DNA from: Clostridia bacterium
GTDB taxonomy: Bacteria; Bacillota; Clostridia; Christensenellales; HGM11417
Length of the DNA stretch: 11,328 nt
Reading direction: 5' to 3'
Assembly: GCA_017407365.1 (NCBI GenBank)
Contig: JAFQWR010000044.1
Location: 1 to 11,328 of the forward strand
Positions within the stretch are counted from its first letter, which is position 1; each line of letters starts with the position of its first letter. The translations under genes and the position numbers were made by a program. The notes under the pieces were generated by a model. The model searched no databases. It saw only the letters and a program-made list of their open reading frames with translations, and was not told where the DNA came from. This document shows, piece after piece, positions 1-5,860 of this stretch.

Positions 1-81
1 GTTTTTGATGCAGATGTGTAAGGAATGACACCTTTTGTTTTTTAATAGAATAGTATGTTTGCATTAAGATGGAAAGTGCTT

Positions 82-110
82 TTCAGGGTGTGTTCTTGGG
101 TTTGTATAAT
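82..110 (+). promoter_or_regulatory. Weak candidate upstream promoter
   Basis: A perfect TATAAT lies at 105-110. The hexamer 17 bp upstream is TTCAGG (82-87), which matches only three of six consensus -35 bases. Transcription would start near 117, right at the edge of the dyad at 119-143, which would then sit in an operator position. It would add a long leader to the mraZ operon. The poor -35 keeps confidence low. Confidence 0.25.
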
Positions 111-118
111 AGGAATAA

Positions 119-143
119 CTGTTCGTATTAGTAATACAAACAG
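119..143. promoter_or_regulatory. 25-bp dyad, probable operator
   Basis: The left arm CTGTTCGTATTA (119-130) and right arm TAATACAAACAG (132-143) are inverted repeats around a single central G at 131. Eleven of twelve base pairs are complementary, and the only mismatch is C124 against A138. The one-base centre is a poor hairpin loop and no T-run follows, so a DNA-level site for a dimeric regulator fits better than a terminator. I do not recognise the consensus and cannot name the protein. Confidence 0.5.
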
Positions 144-180
144 ATGTTCAAAAGTTATATTTTTGCCCTTGCTGATATGC

Positions 181-239
181 TAAGTGGGTGCGAAGTGGTA
201 AAAAAAGTTAAGAAAATGGGTTTTTATGGAGAAAAGTGG
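181..239 (+). promoter_or_regulatory. Array of MraZ-box-like repeats
   Basis: Six 7-base units start at 181 (TAAGTGG), 192 (GAAGTGG), 204 (AAAGTTA, degenerate), 213 (AAAATGG), 223 (TTTATGG) and 233 (AAAGTGG). The first and last are 52 bp apart over five intervals, an average of 10.4 bp, so the units face the same side of the helix. The last three are exactly 10 bp apart. MraZ binds short tandem repeats with about 10-bp periodicity ahead of dcw operons: TGGG-containing in E. coli and AAAGTG-containing in Mollicutes. The last unit abuts the -35 box at 240, so autoregulation by MraZ is the natural inference. Confidence 0.65.
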
Positions 240-268
240 TTGCAATTCCTCTTGATATGTGCTATAAT
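240..268 (+). promoter_or_regulatory. mraZ operon promoter (sigma-A type)
   Basis: The -35 box TTGCAA (240-245) and a perfect -10 box TATAAT (263-268) are separated by 17 bp. TG at 260-261 followed by one base adds an extended -10. The start site should be near 275, leaving a leader of about 17 nt before mraZ, just enough for its ribosome binding site AGAGG (279-283). This is the best promoter in the window and probably drives the first genes of the cluster. Confidence 0.85.
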
Positions 269-291
269 ATATATCAATAGAGGTGCAGTCT

Positions 292-717
292 ATGTTTATC
301 GGCGAATTTCGAAACAAAATAGATGAAAAGGGGCGCTTACGTATCCCACCGAAGCTCAAGGAGGACCTTGGGACGGTTTACTACGTAACAAAGGGGGATA
401 ACCGCTGCCTCTATGTTTTGACGAAGGAATCGTTTGAGGAATTGTTTGAAAAGCTGAAAACTGTGCACCACGCCGATGTAGAAGGCAGAAATATTTTCCG
501 CTTTATCATCTCCTCAGCAAAGAAGCCAGAGGAAGACGGGCAAGGCCGTATCCTTTTATCACAATCGCTCAGAGAGCACGCAGGGCTCACGCGTGACGTT
601 GTAATCATCGGAGCAGGTGACCGTGTGGAAATCTGGGATGAAGGTAATTGGAACAAGACCAACGATGAAGGTGATTTTGACAGTTACCTTCGTAGCTTAA
701 GTAAATACGAGATATAA
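292..717 (+). CDS. mraZ: Transcriptional regulator MraZ
   Basis: MraZ is the DNA-binding regulator encoded first in most dcw clusters. It forms ring-shaped oligomers that bind tandem repeats before its own promoter; it represses in E. coli and activates in some Mollicutes. The 141-residue product has the two expected AbrB/SpoVT-like halves, each with its signature: DEKGR near residue 12 and DGQGR near residue 83. The start is the ATG at 292, giving MFIGEF, as in family members. The in-frame GTG at 283 lies inside the ribosome binding site AGAGG (279-283). The stop codon shares its last base with the rsmH start, so the two are translationally coupled. The repeats at 181-239 are its probable targets. 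Confidence 0.95.
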   Translation: MFIGEFRNKIDEKGRLRIPPKLKEDLGTVYYVTKGDNRCLYVLTKESFEELFEKLKTVHHADVEGRNIFRFIISSAKKPEEDGQGRILLSQSLREHAGLTRDVVIIGAGDRVEIWDEGNWNKTNDEGDFDSYLRSLSKYEI

Positions 718-1652
718 TGGAATTTTATCATGTACCTGTAATGGCAGAGGCCTGTATGCAGGCACTTTCGCCCAGGGAAAATGGAATATATGTAGATTGT
801 ACTTTGGGAGGTGCCGGCCATAGCTCGCTGTTGCTTTCGCAATATCCCATTGGCAAGCTGATTGCAATTGATAAAGACCGTGATGCCTTAGAGGCCTCAG
901 AGAAAAGGCTTTCCCCCTGGAAGGACAAGGTTACCTTTGTGAAAAGTGATTTCAAATGCGTTTCCGACGTATTAGAGCACACCGGGGTAGAAAGGGTGGA
1001 CGGTGTTTTGATGGATCTTGGTGTTTCCAGCTACCAGCTGGATAACTACGAGCGTGGCTTTTCGTACCGTGCAACCGACGCACCTCTTGATATGCGTCAG
1101 GATGCCGAGCAAGCCTTATCAGCATTTGATGTAGTCAATGGCTACGGCGAAAGAGATCTTATCCGTATTCTCCGTGACTACGGTGAAGAACGCTTCGCTC
1201 CCAGAATTGCCCGCAATATTTTGCGTAAAAGAGAACAGCAGGTAATTCGCACCTGTGGGGAATTGGTAGACATCATTTATGCAAGCATTCCCGCGGCTGC
1301 ACGCCGTACGGGCGGACATCCTGCAAAGCGAACCTTTCAGGCAATCCGCATTGAGGTTAACGGAGAGCTTCTGTATCTGAAGCAGGCAATCAACGAATGG
1401 ATTGAAGCGTTAAATCCGGGTGGACGAATTGCAGTAATTACCTTCCATTCCTTAGAGGATCGCATCGTTAAAACTGCGTTTAAGGAGCTTGAAAACCCCT
1501 GTACCTGTGACCCCCGTGCACCGATTTGCACGTGCGGTAAGGTGCCCACCGTTAAAATTATTACCAAAAAGCCCATAGAGGCCAATGAACAGGAGCTGGA
1601 AGAAAATCCCCGTTCGCAAAGTGCAAAGCTACGAATTGCAGAAAAGCTTTAA
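717..1652 (+). CDS. rsmH: 16S rRNA (cytosine(1402)-N(4))-methyltransferase RsmH
   Basis: RsmH (MraW) transfers a methyl group from S-adenosylmethionine to N4 of C1402 in 16S rRNA, in the decoding centre of the small subunit. The 311 residues match the usual family length. Visible signatures are the SAM loop YVDCTLGGAGHS (residues 25-36), the acidic AIDKDRDAL strand end (about 50-58), MDLGVSSYQLD (99-109), IRIEVNGEL (about 210) and ITFHSLEDRIVK, followed by the cysteine-rich segment CTCDPRAPICTCGK typical of the C-terminal part. The start overlaps the mraZ stop (TAATG) and has no strong ribosome binding site, so translation depends on ribosomes finishing mraZ. Nothing appears degraded. Confidence 0.97.
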   Translation: MEFYHVPVMAEACMQALSPRENGIYVDCTLGGAGHSSLLLSQYPIGKLIAIDKDRDALEASEKRLSPWKDKVTFVKSDFKCVSDVLEHTGVERVDGVLMDLGVSSYQLDNYERGFSYRATDAPLDMRQDAEQALSAFDVVNGYGERDLIRILRDYGEERFAPRIARNILRKREQQVIRTCGELVDIIYASIPAAARRTGGHPAKRTFQAIRIEVNGELLYLKQAINEWIEALNPGGRIAVITFHSLEDRIVKTAFKELENPCTCDPRAPICTCGKVPTVKIITKKPIEANEQELEENPRSQSAKLRIAEKL

Positions 1653-1687
1653 GTCAAAAAAAACTATTAGGAGGGTCAGCATAAATC

Positions 1688-2506
1688 ATGATGTCACCGT
1701 CGTATAATAGAACTGAAGATGAATTGAAAATGGAAGCTATCACGGGCAGCGGAGTTATGACGCGCCTTGCTGAGTCTGAGGATTACGCTCAGCAGACGAG
1801 AACTGCTCTTTTTGCTGAGGAAGAAATGGATAGCGATGCCGCAGAGCGCTTTATGGAGCAGATGATGGCTCGCTTGCAGGCTGACGTTGAAGAGGAAGCA
1901 CGCCGTCAGGAAGAAATAGATGCCAAGCTTGCGGCACGCAGCCGTGTGTTTGAGCAGGAGGGTGACGTTTTAGTTGCTGAGCCCGAGGTGGTTACGCCCG
2001 CAGAAACGCCCGAAGAGCCTAAAATTGCTCTTCCCGTGGTAAACGAAAGCTTCAGCTCCCGCCTTGCTCAGATGGATCAGGAAAATCTTGCCGCTCAGCT
2101 TCGTGAGCTGCCCAAGCGTGCGGAGCAGGAAAAGGAAGAAGAGCACATCAGTGCGCCTCTTTCCAAAACGAGTAAGCTTGTTATTTCCGTTTATGCGGTT
2201 GGTATTGTTGCTCTGATTCTTCTGATTGTTTTGAATGCTCTTGCAATTTCCTCGCTTTCGGTATCCAATACTGCATTACAGGCACAGGTTGTTGCAAAGC
2301 AGCAGGAGGTTGCGGCTCTGGCAGAAACCCTTAGCCAGGCAGGCTCTAATGAGGCTGTTTTACAGCGTGCCGAGGAGCTCGGTATGGTGAGCGCAGACGG
2401 ACAAAGCATTGTGATTGATCTTGGCACGGCGCAAGCTTCTCAAGCAGAGGGTGCAACCAACTGGTTTGATTGGATTTGTGATTTTGTCAGCAGCTTGTTT
2501 ATTTAA
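1688..2506 (+). CDS. ftsL: FtsL-like cell division protein with long acidic N-terminus
   Basis: The position between rsmH and a class B PBP, the single membrane segment and the coiled coil identify this as an FtsL-type divisome protein. FtsL pairs with DivIC/FtsB and DivIB/FtsQ and helps activate septal synthesis by FtsW and its PBP. Residues 1-162 are cytoplasmic, rich in Glu, Ala, Gln and Arg, with charged helices around 40-90. The membrane helix spans about 164-186. Residues 187-235 form an external coiled coil ending in the FtsL/DivIC-like phrase QRAEELGM. The tail ends with the hydrophobic WFDWICDFVSSLFI. Typical FtsL proteins have about 120 residues; this one has 272, mostly through its N-terminus. 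AGGAGGG (1669-1675) lies 12 nt from the ATG at 1688, rather far, but no nearer start exists. Sequence identity to known FtsL cannot be judged here, so a DivIC-like relative is possible. Confidence 0.78.
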   Translation: MMSPSYNRTEDELKMEAITGSGVMTRLAESEDYAQQTRTALFAEEEMDSDAAERFMEQMMARLQADVEEEARRQEEIDAKLAARSRVFEQEGDVLVAEPEVVTPAETPEEPKIALPVVNESFSSRLAQMDQENLAAQLRELPKRAEQEKEEEHISAPLSKTSKLVISVYAVGIVALILLIVLNALAISSLSVSNTALQAQVVAKQQEVAALAETLSQAGSNEAVLQRAEELGMVSADGQSIVIDLGTAQASQAEGATNWFDWICDFVSSLFI

Positions 2507-2526
2507 CATCAGAATAAAATCTAAAC

Positions 2527-2563
2527 AAAGGATAAACCGGTTTTGGTTTATCCTTTTTCTTTT
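2527..2563 (+). terminator. Intrinsic terminator-like hairpin between ftsL and the PBP gene
   Basis: AAAGGATAAACC (2527-2538) pairs perfectly over 12 bp with GGTTTATCCTTT (2545-2556) across a GGTTTT loop. TTCTTTT follows directly (2557-2563). It starts 20 nt after the ftsL stop and ends where the PBP ribosome binding site GGGAGA (2564-2569) begins. No promoter fits between it and the PBP start at 2572. It is therefore either an attenuator allowing partial read-through or a conditional terminator. Confidence 0.8.
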
Positions 2564-2571
2564 GGGAGATT

Positions 2572-4305
2572 ATGATCAAATACACCGTCTATTCCTTGCA
2601 GAAGCGAATTACAGCAAGTCTGCTGGTGATTGTCTTTGCCGCGTTATCTCTGTGCGTCAGGCTGTTTTGGGTGCAAGTAATTACCGGCAAAGGTCTGACG
2701 CTTCGTGCCGCAGAGCAATGGGCAAGAGATTTGCCCGTTATACCTGAGCGCGGGCTGATAACCGACGCAAACGGAGAGATTTTGGCAGGAAACCGCTCGG
2801 TTTATTCCGTTTATGTCCGTCCTAAGGCAGTTACAGACCTGACTGCTGTTACACAGCTTTTGAGTGATACCTTAGAGCTTTCCGTGGATTCTCTTACCGA
2901 AAGACTTTCCAATAAAAGTGTTTCTGAGGTAACCGTAAAAAGGCGTGTAGAAAAGGAGGTTGCCGATAGAATAATTGCCGCAAACTGTAATGGGGTGTAT
3001 TTATCCCGTGACAATCTCAGGGTGTATCCGTACGCAGATTTGCTTTCGCAGGTGCTTGGCTTTGTAAATGTAGATAACCGAGGACAGTCGGGGTTAGAGT
3101 CGTATTACGACCTCTTTTTGCGCGGTACAGAGGGCAAGGTTTTAACGCAGACAGATTTACAGGGAGTGGCAATATCGGGTGCAGAACAGATGTATTTGCC
3201 TGCCATATCGGGTATGACACTCACGCTTACAATCGATGCAAAAATACAGATGATTGCAGAGCGCGCCATGGAGCAGGCAATGCGCACGCATTCGCCCATA
3301 GGTGCAAGATGCATTGTGATGGACCCCAATACAGGCGCGATTCTTGCCATGGTCAATAAGCCCTCACTCGACCTGAACGATTTACCGCGTGACGATATTT
3401 CCCTTTTGAATCAATACTCCCGTAATGCACTTGTGGTAGATATCTACGAGCCCGGCTCAACCTTCAAGATCTTGACTGCCTGCGCAAATATCGAGGAGTA
3501 TCAAAACGGCAACCGTAATGCGCTTGCTCCAACGCATATCTTTCCGGATTCCCGTACGCGTACGGTAGAGGGAAGCACGGTGAAATGCTGGAGCATGCAC
3601 TTAAACGGGAACCATTCTCATCAGACGCTCTCTGACGCCTTGAACAACAGCTGCAACCCTTGCTTCGTGGATATTGCGTTATCCTTAGGTAAAAGCACGT
3701 TTTATCAGTATCTATCAAAATTCGGGTTCGGAAAGCAAACGGGTATTGATTTTATAGGCGAGCAGGGCGGCATTCTGCTTGCCGAGCCCATGGTAAAAAA
3801 CGGTGATCTTGCACGTATTGGCTTTGGGCAGACGGTTGCGGTAACACCCTTACAGCTGATAGCGGCAACCTGTGCGGCGGTAAACGGAGGGAATTACTAT
3901 CAGCCCTATCTGGTCAGTGAAATATCCTCTGCAGAGGGTGACACCGTTTCGCGCTTTTATCCAACCTTAAAAAACAGGGCAATCAGCGAAAAGACCTCTC
4001 AGACAATACGTGCAATGCTTGAGGGAGTAGTGCGGGACGGCAGCGGTAAGCACGCCTACATCGAGGGGTACCGTGTAGGAGGTAAAACGGGCACAGCGCA
4101 AAAATACGAAAACGGTATCATTGCCCAAGGAAAATATATCTCCTCATTTGTTGGCTTTTTTCCTGCAAATGCACCTCAGTATGCGGCATTGATTATTATT
4201 GATGAGCCCGAGGGTGCGCATTACGGCTCGACCGTTGCGGCGCCCTATTGCAGAGAAATTTTTGAACAGATTATAGCATTGAAGAGGATGAAAGGCGACG
4301 CATAA
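2572..4305 (+). CDS. ftsI: Class B penicillin-binding protein (FtsI/SpoVD-like transpeptidase)
   Basis: This is a membrane-anchored D,D-transpeptidase that crosslinks septal or spore peptidoglycan made by its SEDS partner, here FtsW. The 577 residues contain a membrane anchor at about 12-35, the N-terminal PBP dimer domain starting with ERGLITDANGEILA (59-72), and the transpeptidase domain. Catalytic motifs are intact: STFK with nucleophile Ser296, SCN at 360-362 and KTG at 505-507. The CW before the histidine-rich segment (339-350) is typical of SpoVD/PBP2 proteins of spore-forming Firmicutes. No PASTA domain follows; the protein ends about 70 residues after KTG, unlike SpoVD of Bacillus. 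Start ATG 2572 is served by GGGAGA (2564-2569) with 2 nt spacing, tight but with no better choice. Vegetative FtsI and sporulation SpoVD roles cannot be separated from sequence alone. Terminator-like hairpins stand on both sides. Confidence 0.93.
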   Translation: MIKYTVYSLQKRITASLLVIVFAALSLCVRLFWVQVITGKGLTLRAAEQWARDLPVIPERGLITDANGEILAGNRSVYSVYVRPKAVTDLTAVTQLLSDTLELSVDSLTERLSNKSVSEVTVKRRVEKEVADRIIAANCNGVYLSRDNLRVYPYADLLSQVLGFVNVDNRGQSGLESYYDLFLRGTEGKVLTQTDLQGVAISGAEQMYLPAISGMTLTLTIDAKIQMIAERAMEQAMRTHSPIGARCIVMDPNTGAILAMVNKPSLDLNDLPRDDISLLNQYSRNALVVDIYEPGSTFKILTACANIEEYQNGNRNALAPTHIFPDSRTRTVEGSTVKCWSMHLNGNHSHQTLSDALNNSCNPCFVDIALSLGKSTFYQYLSKFGFGKQTGIDFIGEQGGILLAEPMVKNGDLARIGFGQTVAVTPLQLIAATCAAVNGGNYYQPYLVSEISSAEGDTVSRFYPTLKNRAISEKTSQTIRAMLEGVVRDGSGKHAYIEGYRVGGKTGTAQKYENGIIAQGKYISSFVGFFPANAPQYAALIIIDEPEGAHYGSTVAAPYCREIFEQIIALKRMKGDA

Positions 4306-4320
4306 ACAGCGTCGCTTTTT
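4295..4320 (+). terminator. Intrinsic terminator overlapping the PBP stop codon
   Basis: GCGACGC (4295-4301) pairs perfectly with GCGTCGC (4309-4315) across the 7-nt loop ATAAACA, followed by TTTTT (4316-4320). The left arm lies within the last PBP codons and the stop codon TAA (4303-4305) is in the loop. It is a GC-rich classic terminator shape. murE begins only 37 nt later, so either read-through occurs or a promoter lies in the short gap. Confidence 0.8.
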
Positions 4321-4322
4321 CA

Positions 4323-4328
4323 TATACT
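4323..4328 (+). promoter_or_regulatory. Possible -10 box before murE
   Basis: TATACT differs from the consensus -10 by one base and lies right after the terminator T-run. A start near 4335 would give a leader of about 22 nt that includes the murE ribosome binding site. No acceptable -35 is found 16-18 bp upstream (for example GCATAA at 4300-4305), so this would need an activator or is a chance match. Confidence 0.2.
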
Positions 4329-4356
4329 TTTATCAGCAATTATGGGAGAATTTGAT

Positions 4357-5796
4357 ATGCGATTATCTGCGTTGGCACGTGCGGCAGAGGGTACGGTTTA
4401 CGGAGAGGATTGCCTGATTACAGGCATTTCCTGCAACAGCAAAAGCTTAAGCCATGGTGATTTGTTTTTTGCTTTGAGCGGTAAGGACTGCGACGGAAGA
4501 GAATATATTGCTGAAGCAATTCAACGCGGTGCAAGCGCTATCGTGTGTGAGGCGCCGTTCGATTGCTCCCTTCCTTACGTGGTTGTAAAAAACGGAAGAT
4601 GTGCCTTGGCAAAGGCATCCGCGGCATTTTACGGAAATCCTGAGAGAGAGCTTTCTATTGTAACCGTGACAGGCACAAACGGAAAAACCTCCACCTGTCA
4701 TTTGCTTGCAGGTATATTGAAAAACGTTGGAGTGCCCTGCGGCACTGTGGGTACGCTTGGCGCATTTGCCGAGGATTTATGCCTTCCTACCTCACTCACC
4801 ACGCCGGACCCTCCCGAGCTTTTCAGCCTGCTCAAAAGAATGAAGGATACAGGTGTAAAAGCGGTTGTGATGGAGGCATCTGCGCACGCGATTTATTGGC
4901 AAAAGCTTTGCGGCATCCGTGCGGAGGTTGGGATTTTTACCAATATCACGCAGGATCATCTGGATTTTTTTGGAGATATAAAAGAGTACGCCGGGGTAAA
5001 GCAGGGGTATTTCCGCAGTGAAAATTGCAGATGTGCCGTAATCAATTCTGACGATTGCTACGGAAAGGAAATATTAGCAAAAGCCGATTGCAATAAGCTC
5101 TCGTATTCCCGAAAAGAAGAGGCGGATATTATGGCTTACAGGGAATGTCAGAATGCAAACGGTGTTTCCTTTCTTCTGAAAATAAAGGGAAGGGAATATG
5201 CGGTGGAAAGCCCCTTATTTGGTGGCTTCAACGTGTATAATCTTCTTGCGGCTATCGGAGCGGCAACCGCTCTTGGAGTAAGTGAGCAGGAAATTGTTTC
5301 CGCAATTCCCACCCTGCAAGCACCCGAGGGGCGGTTTCAGGTGATACCTGATGCATCCGGTGCAAAGATAGTAATTGATTATGCGCACACGCCCGACGGA
5401 ATGCGCAGTATTCTTACTGCTCTGCGTCCCATTACAAAGGGGCGACTGATTGCCGTATTCGGTTGCGGAGGAAACAGAGATAAAACAAAACGCGCAATAA
5501 TGGGGGAGATTGCCGCAGAGTATGCGGATTTTTGTGTGATTACCTCAGATAACCCCCGTTTTGAAAGACCAGCCGATATCATAAATGAGATAGAGCAGGG
5601 TGTTAAGGCTGTGAGTGCAAGCTATATTGCAATCGAAAACAGAAGAGCGGCAATACGCTATGCTCTATCGCTTGCAGGGGATGGCGATACCGTTGCTGTC
5701 TTGGGTAAGGGTGCAGAGGCCTATCAGGAGATAGGCGGTATCCGCTTTACTTATAAGGATGAGGATGTAATTCGCTGTCTTTTAAGAAAAAGATAA
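4357..5796 (+). CDS. murE: UDP-MurNAc-tripeptide ligase MurE (meso-DAP type)
   Basis: MurE is the cytoplasmic ATP-dependent ligase that adds the third amino acid to UDP-MurNAc-L-Ala-D-Glu. The 479 residues include the ATP loop TGTNGKT (105-111), TTPDP (148-152), the substrate segment EASAHAIYWQK (173-183), NITQDHLDFFG (196-206), probable carbamylated Lys215 in EYAGVKQGYF, YAHTPDG (342-348) and DNPR (398-401). DNPR is the known signature of enzymes selecting meso-diaminopimelate rather than lysine. I chose ATG 4357 because GGGAGA (4344-4349) lies 7 nt before it and MRLSALA fits the family N-terminus; the in-frame ATG at 4342 overlaps that site and lacks its own. The substrate segment departs from the common EVSSHxLxxxR: Arg is Lys and one Ser is Ala. 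Confidence 0.95.
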   Translation: MRLSALARAAEGTVYGEDCLITGISCNSKSLSHGDLFFALSGKDCDGREYIAEAIQRGASAIVCEAPFDCSLPYVVVKNGRCALAKASAAFYGNPERELSIVTVTGTNGKTSTCHLLAGILKNVGVPCGTVGTLGAFAEDLCLPTSLTTPDPPELFSLLKRMKDTGVKAVVMEASAHAIYWQKLCGIRAEVGIFTNITQDHLDFFGDIKEYAGVKQGYFRSENCRCAVINSDDCYGKEILAKADCNKLSYSRKEEADIMAYRECQNANGVSFLLKIKGREYAVESPLFGGFNVYNLLAAIGAATALGVSEQEIVSAIPTLQAPEGRFQVIPDASGAKIVIDYAHTPDGMRSILTALRPITKGRLIAVFGCGGNRDKTKRAIMGEIAAEYADFCVITSDNPRFERPADIINEIEQGVKAVSASYIAIENRRAAIRYALSLAGDGDTVAVLGKGAEAYQEIGGIRFTYKDEDVIRCLLRKR

Positions 5797-5797
5797 A

Positions 5798-5823
5798 TAG
5801 CGGCTGATAATGCACAGCTGCTA
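5798..5823 (+). other. Hairpin in the murE-mraY gap
   Basis: TAGCGGCTG (5798-5806) pairs with CAGCTGCTA (5815-5823) over 9 bp with one G-U pair and an 8-nt loop. It starts one base after the murE stop codon. No T-run follows, so it is not an intrinsic terminator. An mRNA processing or stabilising role is possible but only inferred. Confidence 0.5.
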
Positions 5824-5860
5824 CTCTACATTTGTATCAAATGAAAAGGATGGTTTAGCC

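Larger units (their letters stand above)
1..291. other. Upstream control region without a convincing gene
   Basis: This stretch precedes mraZ and holds no gene I can support. It contains a weak TATAAT-bearing promoter candidate (82-110), a 25-bp dyad (119-143), an array of AARTGG repeats (181-239) and the strong mraZ promoter (240-268). The first 21 bases read V-F-D-A-D-V-stop in frame 1 and could be the tail of an upstream gene, but six codons are not enough to say. A 60-codon open frame from 144 to 326 has no ribosome binding site and runs through the mraZ promoter and into mraZ, so I do not call it a gene. Confidence 0.6.

Noticed and set aside
16..43. Possible terminator of an upstream gene (AAGG/CCTT or GTGT/ACAC stem with TTGTTTTTT)
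   Set aside because: The T-run is good, but each stem is only 4 bp and the two exclude each other; there is no supported upstream gene.
125..137. Reading the GTATTA-G-TAATAC dyad as a LexA, Fur or PerR box
   Set aside because: It does not match the Firmicutes LexA consensus GAAC-N4-GTTC, nor the Fur or PerR consensus as I know them.
283..291. GTG start for mraZ giving three more residues
   Set aside because: The GTG lies within the AGAGGTG ribosome binding site of the ATG at 292, and family proteins start at MF.GE.
144..326. 60-codon + strand open frame before mraZ
   Set aside because: It has no ribosome binding site, runs through the mraZ promoter and the MraZ-box-like repeats, and ends inside mraZ.
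5810..5860. Upstream ATG start for mraY
   Set aside because: It has no ribosome binding site, lies in a hairpin loop and adds 17 residues not typical of MraY; ATG 5861 has AAGGA upstream.
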